Origin: Neocallimastix lanati (nom. inval.) | Taxonomy: Eukaryota; Neocallimastigomycota; Neocallimastigomycetes; Neocallimastigales; Neocallimastigaceae | Assembly: GCA_016946835.1 (NCBI GenBank) | Contig: JACVTC010000056.1 | Coordinates: 17,501-81,500 of the forward strand | Length of the DNA stretch: 64,000 bases | Direction: 5' to 3' | Shown here: one piece after another, positions 44,454 to 57,476 of the stretch | Numbering within the stretch: position 1 is the stretch's first letter | How the letters are laid out: the number at the start of each line of letters is the position of its first letter | Program-made: the position numbers and the translations under genes | The notes under the pieces: generated by a model | The model's database searches: none | What the model was told of the DNA's origin: nothing | Seen by the model: only the letters and a program-made list of their open reading frames with translations

Positions 44454-47400
44454 ATGAACCAAGCAAATAATCAAGGCTTCTTAAGAAACACTCAGAAAAC
44501 AGTAAATGATCCACCACTGTTTTCTGGTATCAAGAGGGAATTCGACGGGTTCCTAACCAGAGCCGAAATTGCTATGGAATCCAACCCACATGGAATTAAT
44601 AATGACATCGCAAAAGTCAAATTCATAATTTCTTATTTAATTGGAGAACCTTTAGACTGGGCTTCGTCTTTGAGACGCAACAATGACGAAATTTTGAATT
44701 CCTATGAAAATTTCATTAATGAACTTAGAGCTCGTTATGGTGAAGAAGAAGTTAATACTGTAATTGCTAATGGGAAACTTTGTTCAATCCGTCAACATAA
44801 GTTTGGCCGCGTTAACGATTACATTAATGAATTCAATAAAGTTGCAAGAAACTCAGACTTCAACGAGTCTGCAAAAATATACATGTTTATCAAAGGATTA
44901 CATTATAAAATGAGAGAACATCTTGCCGTGGTCAATCCGAACCCAAACAATTTAAGAGCTTTGTTTACTGACGTTATTAGCATTGAGAGTTTAACCAAAA
45001 GACACAGTATTAATGAATTTTATTTTCATCAATACAATCACCGAAACAACGCTAGTTCCAGTACACAACTCACTAATAATGATCCCATGGAAGTTGACCT
45101 CTATCGAATCAAGAGAGGTCAAAGGAATACCAACTATTTCCCATCCAACAAGAAATTGTACCAGGAGAATGTTAACTCTAAGGAAGAAGAAAGAAGAAAA
45201 GGTCTTTGCTACTATTGTAAGCAACCAGGGCATCTTAAATTTAATTGCCCGAACAAGAAGAGGCCCGCTACAGTTAAAATGATCAACAAGAAAGAAAGAA
45301 ATGATAATATTGCATCTACTAGCTTAAGAAGAATCAGAAGAATCAACAGCCAAGAAGATATTTTGAAAGTCAGAAAAATTGTTGAAGAGCAAAACTCACT
45401 CTTGACCAAGAAAAGTAACATTATTGATTTTTATATCAAAACAAACGATACAGAAGAAGTAAAGGCAAGAGTTTTGATTGATTCTGGATCAGATCTTAAC
45501 TTTATTCACCCAGAATTTGCGAAGGCTTTTGGAATCAAAACCCAACAAATTGAAGAACCATTCCGTGTTACTGGTCTTGGTTACGGAATATCAACAGTTA
45601 AAAAGGAAACGGAGAAGTGCATTTTACGTTTAAAAAATCACTTAGAAATCATTCAATTGTATGTACTCAGAATTCCTGATGTTGATATTATTTTAGGTCT
45701 ACCTTGGATTGAGAAGCATTCGCCTTATAATTACCACGACGCAAAGAAGATCTCCTTTGGCTCAGGATTTTGCGCTAGACACTGTAATAACGGTAAAAGA
45801 AAAAGAAAGAACAAGATCAAGAACAAGAAAAAGAACAAAGGAAAAGAATCTGCTACCGACTTGGAAGAAAATAAAATTATTGAAGACTCAAGAAAAAGAA
45901 AATCTTTCTTTGAATCCGATTCCGAATCTGATTCTGAAGAAGAAATTTCTATTCGTGGCCGCCGAACTCGTATTAGAACTTGTACTGAATTTATTAATAG
46001 TGATAGCGATAGTGATTTTAATGATACTTTTATGTTAGATAATTTTAGTGATAGCATTAGTGATAGCGATAATTTTAGTGATAGTGATGATATTATTGTT
46101 ATGAATTGTGATAGTAAAATTAGTAAAAATAGTTTAAAGATCTTAAAGAAAATTTGTGAATCAAGTAAATGTAAGAAATTAAATGTAATTGAAAAATGTA
46201 ATAATGAAAATAATAATTTAAATAAAGATGATGAAAAGGTCGAAGTACCTGAAATCTATTTGATGTTTAAAGAAGTGTTTAATGAAAATAATTGTAATGT
46301 GTTACCTCCGCATCGTAATTATGATTGTGAGATTAAATTAAAAGATAATTGTAGTTTATTTTATGGACCGTTGTATCCTTTAACTGAGACGGAGAGAGAA
46401 GAATTAAAGAAATATTTAGAAGAAAATTTAAAAAAGGGTTTTATTAGAAAATCTTCTTCTCCCGCTGGAGCACCTATTTTATTTGTTAGAAAAAAGGATG
46501 GTACATATAGATTAGTTATTGATTATAGAAAATTAAATGAAATGACCATCCGTAACTCTTACCCTCTTCCTTTAATTAGTGAATTGTTGGATAGAGTTAA
46601 AGGTGCTAAATATTTTACTAAGTTAGATTTAAAATCTGCCTATAACTTAGTAAGAATTAAAGAAGGTGACGAGTACAAAACTGCCTTTCGCACAAGATAT
46701 GGGCACTTTGAATATCTCGTTATGCCTTTTGGGCTTAAGAATGCCCCTGCTACATTCCAACATTTTATAAATGATGTTCTCAGTGATTACTTAGATGATT
46801 TTGTAATCTCTTATATTGATGACATTTTAATTTATTCTAATACTTTAGAAGAACATCATGTACATGTCAAGAAAGTTTTAAGAAAATTGTTAGAGAATCA
46901 TTTAGTTGTTAAATTAGAAAAGTGTGAATTTGATGTAACTGAAACTACTTTTCTTGGTTATGTTTTATCAAGAGATGGAATTAAAATGGATAAAGAAAAA
47001 GTTAAAGCAATTTTAGATTGGCCTGTTCCAACAAACGTTAAAGAAATTCAATCGTTTATTGGACTTTGTAATTATTACAGAATTTTTATTAAAGACTTTG
47101 CGAAAATTGCAAATCCTCTCCACAAATTAACTAGAAAAAATGTTCCTTTTAATTGGAGTTCTGAACAACAAAAAGCGTTTGATACTTTAAAAGAATTATT
47201 TACTACTGCTCCTATTTTGAAACATCCTGATAGCAACAAACAATTCATTGTTGAAACTGATGCTAGTAATTTTGCTGTTGGTGCAATTCTTTCTCAGGAA
47301 TTTGATGGGCATTTGCATCCAATTGCTTTTATTTCTACTAGCTTAACTAAATCCCAAAGAAATTACCCTATCTATGACAAAGAACTTCTTGCTATTAAAG

Positions 47401-49223
47401 TTGCATTGGAAGGATGGAGACATTACTTAGAAGGAGCTCGCCATCAGTTTATTATTTATACTGATCATAAGAATTTAACTTTCCCTCGAAAACCTGAACT
47501 TCTTTCCCAACGCCAAATTCGTTGGTATGAATTCTTATCTAGATTTGATTTTAAACTAATTTACAGAGCTGGTAAAAAGTCAGGTAAACCAGATATTTTA
47601 TCAAGACGTAGTGATCATTTATTTGCTAGTGTTCGTCCTATTTCATGCGTTATTAATTCATGTAGTTTTAAGAATGATTCTTTAATCTCCTCTATTCATG
47701 ATTCTCTAGCTAATGATGAATTCTATTGCAAAATAACTGAATTTCTTAAAAATGATAATTCAAAAGATCCCCCTTTTAGTAAAATCGATAAATTTTCTCT
47801 TGACAAAAATGGTTATTTACTTTTTGAAAATTTAATTTATGTTCCCAATAAAATTAGAATAAGAGTTTTAGAACTCCATCATGACTCTATTTCTGCTGGT
47901 CATTTTGGAATTAATAAAACTATTGAACTTATTTCTCGTAATTTCTGGTGGCCTAAATTACAAAAAGATGTTAAAATGTTTATTAAATCTTGTGAAATTT
48001 GTTCAAAATCCAAAATCCCAAGACATAAGCCATATGGTTTACTTTCTCCACTTTATACACCAAATAGAGCCTGGTCTGCTATCTCTATGGATTTTATTGT
48101 TGAACTTCCGAAATCCAAAGATATGACCACTATAATGGTTGTTGTGGATCGCTTAACTAAAATGGCTCATTTTATACCATTTAGATGTCTTCCTACTGCT
48201 TCTATTGCTGCTGATTCTTTCATTGCTAATATTTTTAAACTTCATGGTTTCCCCGATTCTATTATTTCTGATCGTGGTTCTCAATTTACCTCTGATTTTT
48301 GGAATCGTCTTTGCTCTCTTTTAAATATTAAGCATTCTTTTTCTACTGCTAATCACCCGCAGACTGATGGTCAAACGGAGAGGGTGAACTCGATATTGGA
48401 ACAATATCTTCGTTGTTTCATTAACGAAAAACAAAATAATTGGTTTGATTTATTACCTTTTGCAGAATTTTCTTATAACAATACTTTACAACAATCAATA
48501 AATCAATCACCATTTTTTGCAAATTATGGATTTAATCCAAAGTTTAATCCTGAGATTCCTTCAAACGAGAATCCACATAGAGCTGAAAAAAGAATATTGA
48601 ATATTAACGAAAACATAAAGTTTTTAAAAGAAAATTTAGAACAAGCGAAAAAGACTTATAAAAAATATGCAGATTTAAAAAGAATAGATTCTCCTGATTT
48701 TAAAGTAGGAAATAAAGTTTATCTTTTAAAGGGTAATACAACAAAGAAAAATAAAAAATTATCTGATCAACTAATAGGACCCTTTGAAATCATTAGAAAA
48801 GTTAGTGATTTAGCGTATGAACTTAAACTTCCTAATAATATGCGCTGTCACCCTGTATTCCATGTTTCGCTCCTCGAACCTTACCATGAAAATGAATTCC
48901 CAAACAGAAGAAATACTCGTAGAAGAAATATTAATCTTACTACGGATACAATTAATAGAAGTCCTGAAAGAATAATTAAAATGAAAACTTTTAACAATAA
49001 AAATCGTTACTTGATTAAATGGAAAGGATGCGATTCTAATGAAAATACTTGGATCGATGAAGATCAAATTTTTGATAAACAATTAATACAAGAATACTAT
49101 AGAAAAGAAAAGAAGAATAAATCTTCGAATATTAACAATGAATTTTGCCAACTACCTGAAGATTCGAACGAGTACTATGTTAGGCATAAATATCAACCTT
49201 TTGTGATCGATCTTCCTTCCTAA
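44454..49223 (+). CDS. F Gag-Pol polyprotein with chromodomain
   Basis: A single frame of 1589 residues from ATG 44454. It is open upstream to 44388, with TTG at 44403 where a related start may have been lost. Gag: LFSGIKREFDGFLTRAEIA and PLDWASSLRRN; zinc knuckle C-Y-Y-C-K-Q-P-G-H-L-K-F-N-C near 45207-45248; protease LIDSGSDLNFIHPEFA near 45474-45521. A K/R-rich then Ser-Asp-Glu-rich spacer covers about 45790-46110. RT: SSSPAGAPILFVRKKDG, LDLKSAYNLVR, YIDDILIYS near 46813-46839. RNase H: FIVETDASNFAVGAILSQ. Integrase: H-H-C-C, SMDFIVELPKS, IISDRGSQFTSDFW, QTDGQTERVN. GPY/F: LIGPFEIIRKVSDLAYELKL. Chromodomain: NRYLIKWKGCDSNENTWIDE. Gag and Pol are fused without a frameshift, as in Tf1. Confidence 0.95.
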   Translation: MNQANNQGFLRNTQKTVNDPPLFSGIKREFDGFLTRAEIAMESNPHGINNDIAKVKFIISYLIGEPLDWASSLRRNNDEILNSYENFINELRARYGEEEVNTVIANGKLCSIRQHKFGRVNDYINEFNKVARNSDFNESAKIYMFIKGLHYKMREHLAVVNPNPNNLRALFTDVISIESLTKRHSINEFYFHQYNHRNNASSSTQLTNNDPMEVDLYRIKRGQRNTNYFPSNKKLYQENVNSKEEERRKGLCYYCKQPGHLKFNCPNKKRPATVKMINKKERNDNIASTSLRRIRRINSQEDILKVRKIVEEQNSLLTKKSNIIDFYIKTNDTEEVKARVLIDSGSDLNFIHPEFAKAFGIKTQQIEEPFRVTGLGYGISTVKKETEKCILRLKNHLEIIQLYVLRIPDVDIILGLPWIEKHSPYNYHDAKKISFGSGFCARHCNNGKRKRKNKIKNKKKNKGKESATDLEENKIIEDSRKRKSFFESDSESDSEEEISIRGRRTRIRTCTEFINSDSDSDFNDTFMLDNFSDSISDSDNFSDSDDIIVMNCDSKISKNSLKILKKICESSKCKKLNVIEKCNNENNNLNKDDEKVEVPEIYLMFKEVFNENNCNVLPPHRNYDCEIKLKDNCSLFYGPLYPLTETEREELKKYLEENLKKGFIRKSSSPAGAPILFVRKKDGTYRLVIDYRKLNEMTIRNSYPLPLISELLDRVKGAKYFTKLDLKSAYNLVRIKEGDEYKTAFRTRYGHFEYLVMPFGLKNAPATFQHFINDVLSDYLDDFVISYIDDILIYSNTLEEHHVHVKKVLRKLLENHLVVKLEKCEFDVTETTFLGYVLSRDGIKMDKEKVKAILDWPVPTNVKEIQSFIGLCNYYRIFIKDFAKIANPLHKLTRKNVPFNWSSEQQKAFDTLKELFTTAPILKHPDSNKQFIVETDASNFAVGAILSQEFDGHLHPIAFISTSLTKSQRNYPIYDKELLAIKVALEGWRHYLEGARHQFIIYTDHKNLTFPRKPELLSQRQIRWYEFLSRFDFKLIYRAGKKSGKPDILSRRSDHLFASVRPISCVINSCSFKNDSLISSIHDSLANDEFYCKITEFLKNDNSKDPPFSKIDKFSLDKNGYLLFENLIYVPNKIRIRVLELHHDSISAGHFGINKTIELISRNFWWPKLQKDVKMFIKSCEICSKSKIPRHKPYGLLSPLYTPNRAWSAISMDFIVELPKSKDMTTIMVVVDRLTKMAHFIPFRCLPTASIAADSFIANIFKLHGFPDSIISDRGSQFTSDFWNRLCSLLNIKHSFSTANHPQTDGQTERVNSILEQYLRCFINEKQNNWFDLLPFAEFSYNNTLQQSINQSPFFANYGFNPKFNPEIPSNENPHRAEKRILNINENIKFLKENLEQAKKTYKKYADLKRIDSPDFKVGNKVYLLKGNTTKKNKKLSDQLIGPFEIIRKVSDLAYELKLPNNMRCHPVFHVSLLEPYHENEFPNRRNTRRRNINLTTDTINRSPERIIKMKTFNNKNRYLIKWKGCDSNENTWIDEDQIFDKQLIQEYYRKEKKNKSSNINNEFCQLPEDSNEYYVRHKYQPFVIDLPS

Positions 49224-49227
49224 AGTT

Positions 49228-49260
49228 AATCTCGCAGGAGCTCGACTTAAAGGGCGAGAT
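49228..49260 (+). other. F hairpin overlapping the polypurine tract
   Basis: AATCTCGC (49228-49235) pairs over 8 bp with GCGAGATT (49254-49261), whose last base is the first base of the 3' LTR. The purine tract AAAGGGCGAGA (49249-49259) thus forms the 3' strand of the stem. The segment also shares GCTCGACTTAAA with element D's PPT region. The ORF stop is at 49221-49223. Confidence 0.8.
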
Positions 49261-50032
49261 TGTAAAGATATTATTAATATCTTTAAATAATTTTAATTAA
49301 ATTTAATCATAAATTTAAGTAAAATTAAAATAAATTTATTTGAAATCACGTGTATAAAATTATTGAAAATATTTTTAACATAATTTCGATTTTTTTCCCA
49401 ATCATACTAATAAATTAAAAATTTCTCTTGTGAAACTAGTATTTGAAAATCATTTCTTTTTATGTAATTTAATTTAAATAATAAGAGTTAAGGTTTTTCA
49501 CAAGATAAATTAACAACATGAAACTATGCAATTAGTCATGTTGAAACTTACGGCATTTTATGCTAAATTTATATTAAATAATTATGACAACTTTTATATT
49601 ATTTTTAAATAGAAAATATATAATAAATTTACTAATAATATTTAAATAATAAATAAATAATAAATGAACTCAATTAGAATTGATTATATTTATTTTAGTT
49701 ATTAATTATAATTCTCTTTATTTAGTAATAGTTAATTATTTATTATTAGTTTAGGTTAGTACTGTTTTAAATAAATAGCTAGATAATATAATTCAATAGG
49801 AATTATATATTATAAATGCAATAAGATAAAAATATAAATAGTTATCAAATTTCATGTATTTTAATCGATGTAATTGTTATTAACGATTTCTTGTTAATAA
49901 CACTTTAAAATAAATAAAGATTTTAATATTTAAAAAATTAATAAAACTTGTTCTTTAAAACTATTATTTTGTGTTTTAGTGTTATTATTGAAGTGTTGAT
50001 TTATAATCTATTTTTTTTATCAAAACTTTATA
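49261..50032 (+). repeat. 3' LTR of element F
   Basis: 772 bp, by eye identical to 42806-43577, followed by TSD TTTAT (50033-50037). Confidence 0.93.
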
Positions 50033-50037
50033 TTTAT

Positions 50038-50306
50038 TAATTAATTTTAGTGTTTCGATAAATAAAATTTATAAAATTAGTAAAAAATATAATTATGAAA
50101 ATAATTTATAAATAAATATTTTCTTTATTTTTAAGGAATAATAATAAAACATGTATTTTTTTTATGATAAAATATAATAAATAAAATAATAAAAGATAAA
50201 TAAATAAAAAGTAAATATAATTATTGTAATATAATATTCTTGGAGTAATTCCCTTTTGCACAAACGCCCAACTAACATATACGGTATTTAATAAAATATC
50301 GTATCA
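50038..50306 (+). repeat. 5' LTR of element E, second part
   Basis: Continues E's LTR after element F and ends ...CGTATCA, giving inverted ends TGAT/ATCA. The end is set by the PBS that follows. This half includes GC-containing words near 50240-50290 (for example TTCCCTTTTGCACAAACG). A matching 3' copy lies outside the window. Confidence 0.8.
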
Positions 50307-50310
50307 AAAA

Positions 50311-50327
50311 TGGTGGAGAATCCGGGC
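50311..50327 (+). other. tRNA primer-binding site of element E
   Basis: TGGTGGAGAATCCGGGC starts with TGG four bases after the LTR. Its reverse complement GCCCGGATTCTCCACCA has the form of a tRNA 3' end (T-stem CCCGG, acceptor strand ATTCTCC, discriminator A, CCA). I cannot name the tRNA without the genome's tRNA set. It is the only classical PBS among the six elements with a visible 5' end. Confidence 0.8.
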
Positions 50328-50457
50328 GTGCAAACCAAGAATATTATGAAATTTATATTTATATTGATATTTACTTTTTAAAAAATAAAGACAATTAAAT
50401 AATTAATATTAAATTAAAATTAAATAATTAATTTTTTTTATAATAGTAATATATAAA

Positions 50458-50488
<31 letters not shown>

Positions 50489-50520
50489 CGCCTAAAATTA
50501 TTATGATTATTATTAAATAA

Positions 50521-50677
50521 TAATTAAAGGTAACTGGGAGTTCGAACCAGAATAAAAACGAATAAGTCTTTAATTATTATTATTAGTATAGTTAATTTTT
50601 TTTTATTATCATCTTTATTAGTAATTAAAGACAACTGGGAATTCGGACCAGTATAAAAACGAATAAACCTTTAATTA
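50521..50677 (+). repeat. Duplicated hairpin in E leader
   Basis: Two copies of about 56 bp (50521-50576 and 50622-50677) start TAATTAAAG and end CTTTAATTA, which pair over 9 bp. Each encloses a CTGG...CCAG stem with loop GAGTTCGAA or GAATTCGGA. Stem bases are kept in both copies. They are candidates for dimerisation or packaging signals of the E transcript. Confidence 0.7.
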
Positions 50678-50769
50678 AGAAATGATATTATAATAAAAAG
50701 TAGTAATAGTTTAGTATAAAAATTAATATTAAATAATATTTTATTAATAGTATATGTGATAATATTTAG

Positions 50770-51279
50770 AAAAAAAAAAATAATAGATAATATTTTAATA
50801 ATAATAATAAATAATATTTTAGTAATGGTGAATTAAGTAATAATTAATAATAATAAATGATATTTTAGTAATAGTGAATTAAGTAATAATTAATAATAAT
50901 AAATAATATTTTAGTAATAGTGAATTAAGTAATAATTAATAATAATAAATAATATTTTAGTAATAGTAATATTTTAGTAATAGTGTATAAAATAAGAATT
51001 AATAATAATAATAATAATAATAAATAATATTTTAGTAATAGTGAATTAAGTAATAATTAATAATAATAAATAATATTTTAGTAATAGTAATATTTTAGTA
51101 ATAGTGTATAAAATAAGAATTAATAATAATAATAATAATTAAATGATATTTTAGTAATAGTGAATTAAGTAATAATTAATAATAATAAATAATATTTTAG
51201 TAATAGTGAATTAATAATTAATAATAATAAATAATATTTTAATAATAGTAATATTTTAGTAATAGTATATAAAATAAGA

Positions 51280-51323
<44 letters not shown>

Positions 51324-51330
51324 TAATAAT
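50770..51330 (+). repeat. Tandem repeat and AAT array in E leader
   Basis: A unit of roughly 46-57 bp built on AATATTTTAGTAATAGTGAA then TTAAGTAATAATTAATAA is repeated about nine times with length variants. It ends in an (AAT)n array at about 51283-51330. No coding role; the gag start is at 51410. Confidence 0.85.
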
Positions 51331-51409
51331 AACAATAATAAAAATAATATTATTATACTCGTAAAAGTATATAAGAATATAATTTCAAATTAAAATAATA
51401 ATTAGATAA

Positions 51410-52165
51410 ATGGCGGACGCTTCGAAAATTAGAAGAGACTTACCATACTTAGCAAATTATGGTAAGGACATAGATTCTTGGATAGAAGATTTCAAAAATG
51501 TTATGGAAATTTACAACATTGAGGAACCAAACAGAATTTTTATTTGGGTAAAGAACGCAGTAGAGGCTGACATAAAAAACCTTTTAAAATCTTTATGTAC
51601 TACAAGAAATAATGTTAAAAGGTTTCCCTCATATAAAGAAATCCAGAGAGCCATTGAAGATTATTTAGAAATTACTCAAAATGATAAGTGTTCAATTTTA
51701 AAGGCCTTAAAAATAAAAAGAAATGAAACAATTAAAGGATTTAATTATAATTATTTAACTCTTTATCATCGACTTGACTTGGAATATAAAAAATTAATAT
51801 GTGTCGATGATTATTTAAATGCTATACATGATAGGGTATATGTACATTCTCAAGTAATTTTGGCCAACTGTAAAACATTAACAGAAGCGTTCGAAGTAGC
51901 AGAACGTGCAGAAAAAGCTGAAGTACGAACTATAACAAACAAAAATTCTCAGAATGTTATGGTATATCAAAACAACATAAATAAAAATAATAACAATTTA
52001 TTAAATCATCCAATTTATAGGAGCTTAAGAGAACATGGAAATAATTTAGATAATTCATATCAAGCGTCATCATATGTTATGGGTTATATAAATGAAAACT
52101 CCACCAATAATAGAATGTTTACACCAGGTAGATATAGTAACAATAAAAATAAAAGTTTTAATAAT
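51410..52165 (+). pseudogene. E gag, 5' part (interrupted by element A)
   Basis: ATG 51410 opens 252 residues before element A begins at 52166. An N-terminal capsid-like region (ADASKIRRDLPYLANYGKDI, then IDSWIEDFKNVMEIY and IFIWVKNAVEADIKNLLKSL) resembles Ty3-type Gag, followed by an Asn-rich tail. The rest of gag with the zinc knuckle continues after A at 57505. The frame read through into A stops at 52213. Removal of A plus one ATAAT copy would rejoin the parts in one frame, so the break is purely due to A. Confidence 0.85.
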
Positions 52166-52765
52166 TGTAACGAATATTGGAATATCCGTGTTTTAAAGAG
52201 TGTAACACAATAGGTAAGCACTTTTTGATTAATAAGTAATTTGGTTTTTTAAAATATAGTTTTATTAATTAAGAGATTTAAAAATATTAATTATAAAGAT
52301 TAATTATTGTAATATTTCGAATTACTTATTAATTAATTCAATAATTAATAAAAACACAATATTTTGAATCTTTTGGCTGCGAAATTCACTCCTATTTATA
52401 GTTTTTCAAAATTTAAATCCATAAAAATTTAAAACCATAAAATCATTAAAAAGTTTCATAAAAATTGATTATTTTCGGTTAAAAAGAATCTAAAAGAAAT
52501 AATGATAAAAGATAAATTAAAATAGAATTTCTATCTGATTTGTTTCTATTAATTTCTAAGAATTTCTTTTGTTAATTTTTTCAGAAATTTATACAGAAAC
52601 AAATACAGAAACAAATACAGAAATGAAGTATAAAAATTCTTTAAAATTTAAATGATATAAAATTTTAGTAAAGGTGTGAGTCGAACCCTAGTGGTTCAGG
52701 CTGAGGTCATAGTGACTAACCACTATGCCAGCATTCTAATTTCTAATTTTTTAAGATTCGTTACA
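52166..52765 (-). repeat. 3' LTR of element A
   Basis: 600 bp with 10-bp inverted ends TGTAACGAAT/ATTCGTTACA. Contains the tRNA-like module at 52673-52737 and a TATA motif (minus strand, about 52400-52392). Confidence 0.93.
52673..52737 (-). promoter_or_regulatory. tRNA-like A-box/B-box module in A's 3' LTR
   Basis: Sense strand: TGGCATAGTGG (A-box consensus), 32 nt, GGTTCGACTCA (B-box) and CACC. CATAGTG/CACTATG form a perfect 7-bp D-arm-like stem around GTTAGT, and GAACC/GGTTC a second stem around ACTAG. The A-to-B spacing is the same as in element B although many bases differ. Confidence 0.7.
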
Positions 52766-52800
52766 TGGTCCTCCTCTAGGATTCGGATGCCAGACGAATC
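52766..52800 (-). other. A polypurine tract and hairpin
   Basis: Sense strand: GATTCG, 9-nt loop, CGAATC (52800-52780), then CTAGAGGAGGACCA touching the 3' LTR. Same stem as element B, with the loop differing at one base. The 289 bp between here and the ORF2 stop are AT-rich with a poly-T run at about 52987-53015. Confidence 0.8.
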
Positions 52801-52985
52801 TTTTGCTTTAAATCTAAACTATTTCTAATTCTAACTTTTATAATAATAAACTATAACTAAAATACTTATAGGAGTGATAATTTAATTAATACATTGGATA
52901 ATAAAAATTACATGAATTTTAAGTTTTAAAAATAAAGTATAAAAATAAAACTATCTAGAATAAATGTTTTTGAATAATATAAAAT

Positions 52986-53021
<36 letters not shown>

Positions 53022-53089
53022 ATCATAAGTTAGAATGATTAATAGTACTTTGATGAAATAAAATTTATTTTTGATTAAATGATTTATAT

Positions 53090-56039
<2,950 letters not shown>

Positions 56040-56375
56040 TTTTTTTTTTTTTTTTTTTTTTTAATTCTAATTATTGATTACTAATTATTAATTATTAATT
56101 ATTAATTATTATTAATTATTAAATATTGATTATTACTAATTATTATTAATTATTATTATTAATTATTATTAATTATTGAATATTGATTATTACTATTAAT
56201 TATTACTAATTATTGAATATTGATTATTACTATTAATTATTACTAATTATTGATTATTGATTATTATTATTATTAATTATTAATTATTAATTATTACTAA
56301 TTATTGATTATTAATTATTATTATTAATTATTAAATATTAATTATTAAATATTAATTATTACTAATTTTTTTTTT

Positions 56376-56425
<50 letters not shown>

Positions 56426-56904
56426 TTATTATAATCATTAATTTTGATTGAATAATAAATATACAATATAATTAATTATTAAAAGAAGTAATATTTAATT
56501 TCAATATAAATAATTTTAATTTCAAGGATGGCTATATGGATTATTGAAAATATTAATAATTTTAATATATAGTAAAATTCAAGGGTTCCGATTGAATTTA
56601 TAAATTCCTGCATGAATTTTGGTAGAAAAATTTATAGTCTTGGTAAGTGTTTTCCAAAAATAGTAGAAAATGGGATTCCTTAACGGGGTTCCAAAAAGAG
56701 TAGTAGAGAATGGGATTCCTTAACGGGGTTCCAAAAAAGAATAGTAGTAAATGGGATTCCTTAACGGGGTTCCAAAAATAGTAGTAGAAAATGGGATTCC
56801 TTAACGGGGTTCCAAAAATAGTAGTAGAAAATGGGATTCCTTAACGGGGTTCCAAAAAGAGTAAAAGTGCAAAGGTATTGTGCTTAGTTTAGTGGTGTTT
56901 TTAT
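56040..56904 (-). other. 5' leader of element A with 40-bp tandem repeat
   Basis: Five copies of a 40-bp unit with GGGATTCCTTAACGGGGTTC on the plus strand occupy about 56660-56866 (unit starts near 56672, 56712, 56753, 56793 and 56833). The arms GGAACCCC and related words give each unit self-complementary potential. Between them and the ORF are poly-T runs (56041-56062, 56367-56423) and an ATTATTA-rich stretch (56070-56366). No gene is seen. Confidence 0.85.
56895..56904 (-). other. Self-primer-binding site of element A
   Basis: Sense ATAAAAACAC directly after the 5' LTR is the exact complement of GTGTTTTTAT at 57096-57087 in the LTR. Compared with element B both partners changed (C to T in the primer, G to A in the site), which keeps pairing. 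Confidence 0.78.
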
Positions 56905-57086
56905 TGTAACGAATATTGGAATATCCGTGTTTTAAAGAGTGTAACACAATAGGTAAGCACTTTTTGATTAATAAGTAATTTGGTTTTTTAAAATATAGTT
57001 TTATTAATTAAGAGATTTAAAAATATTAATTATAAAGATTAATTATTGTAATATTTCGAATTACTTATTAATTAATTCAATAATTA

Positions 57087-57139
57087 ATAAAAACACAATA
57101 TTTTGAATCTTTTGGCTGCGAAATTCACTCCTATTTATA
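57087..57139 (-). promoter_or_regulatory. A core promoter and self-primer
   Basis: Sense strand TATAAATAG (57139-57131), 34 nt, GTGTTTTTAT (57096-57087), complementary to the 10 bases after the LTR. Predicted 5' end of the transcript. Confidence 0.72.
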
Positions 57140-57411
57140 GTTTTTCAAAATTTAAATCCATAAAAATTTAAAACCATAAAATCATTAAAAAGTTTCATAA
57201 AAATTGATTATTTTCGGTTAAAAAGAATCTAAAAGAAATAATGATAAAAGATAAATTAAAATAGAATTTCTATCTGATTTGTTTCTATTAATTTCTAAGA
57301 ATTTCTTTTGTTAATTTTTTCAGAAATTTATACAGAAACAAATACAGAAACAAATACAGAAATGAAGTATAAAAATTCTTTAAAATTTAAATGATATAAA
57401 ATTTTAGTAAA

Positions 57412-57476
57412 GGTGTGAGTCGAACCCTAGTGGTTCAGGCTGAGGTCATAGTGACTAACCACTATGCCAGCATTCT
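57412..57476 (-). promoter_or_regulatory. tRNA-like A-box/B-box module in A's 5' LTR
   Basis: Identical to 52673-52737 on the sense strand: A-box TGGCATAGTGG and B-box GGTTCGACTCA separated by 32 nt, lying within the first 95 bases of U3, upstream of the TATA box. Confidence 0.7.

Larger units (their letters stand above)
42806..50032 (+). mobile_element. Element F: apparently intact single-ORF Ty3 chromovirus
   Basis: LTRs of 772 bp (42806-43577 and 49261-50032) appear identical and are flanked by TSD TTTAT (42801-42805, 50033-50037). One uninterrupted Gag-Pol frame, self-primer site and PPT are present, so F may be autonomous. LTR ends are TGTAAAG...CTTTATA (TG...TA). It is inserted in the 5' LTR of element E. 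Confidence 0.93.

Noticed and set aside
57412-57476. A genuine tRNA gene inside the A LTR
   Set aside because: A- and B-boxes and a D-like stem exist, but acceptor and T-stems pair poorly and no clear anticodon arm forms; called tRNA-like only.
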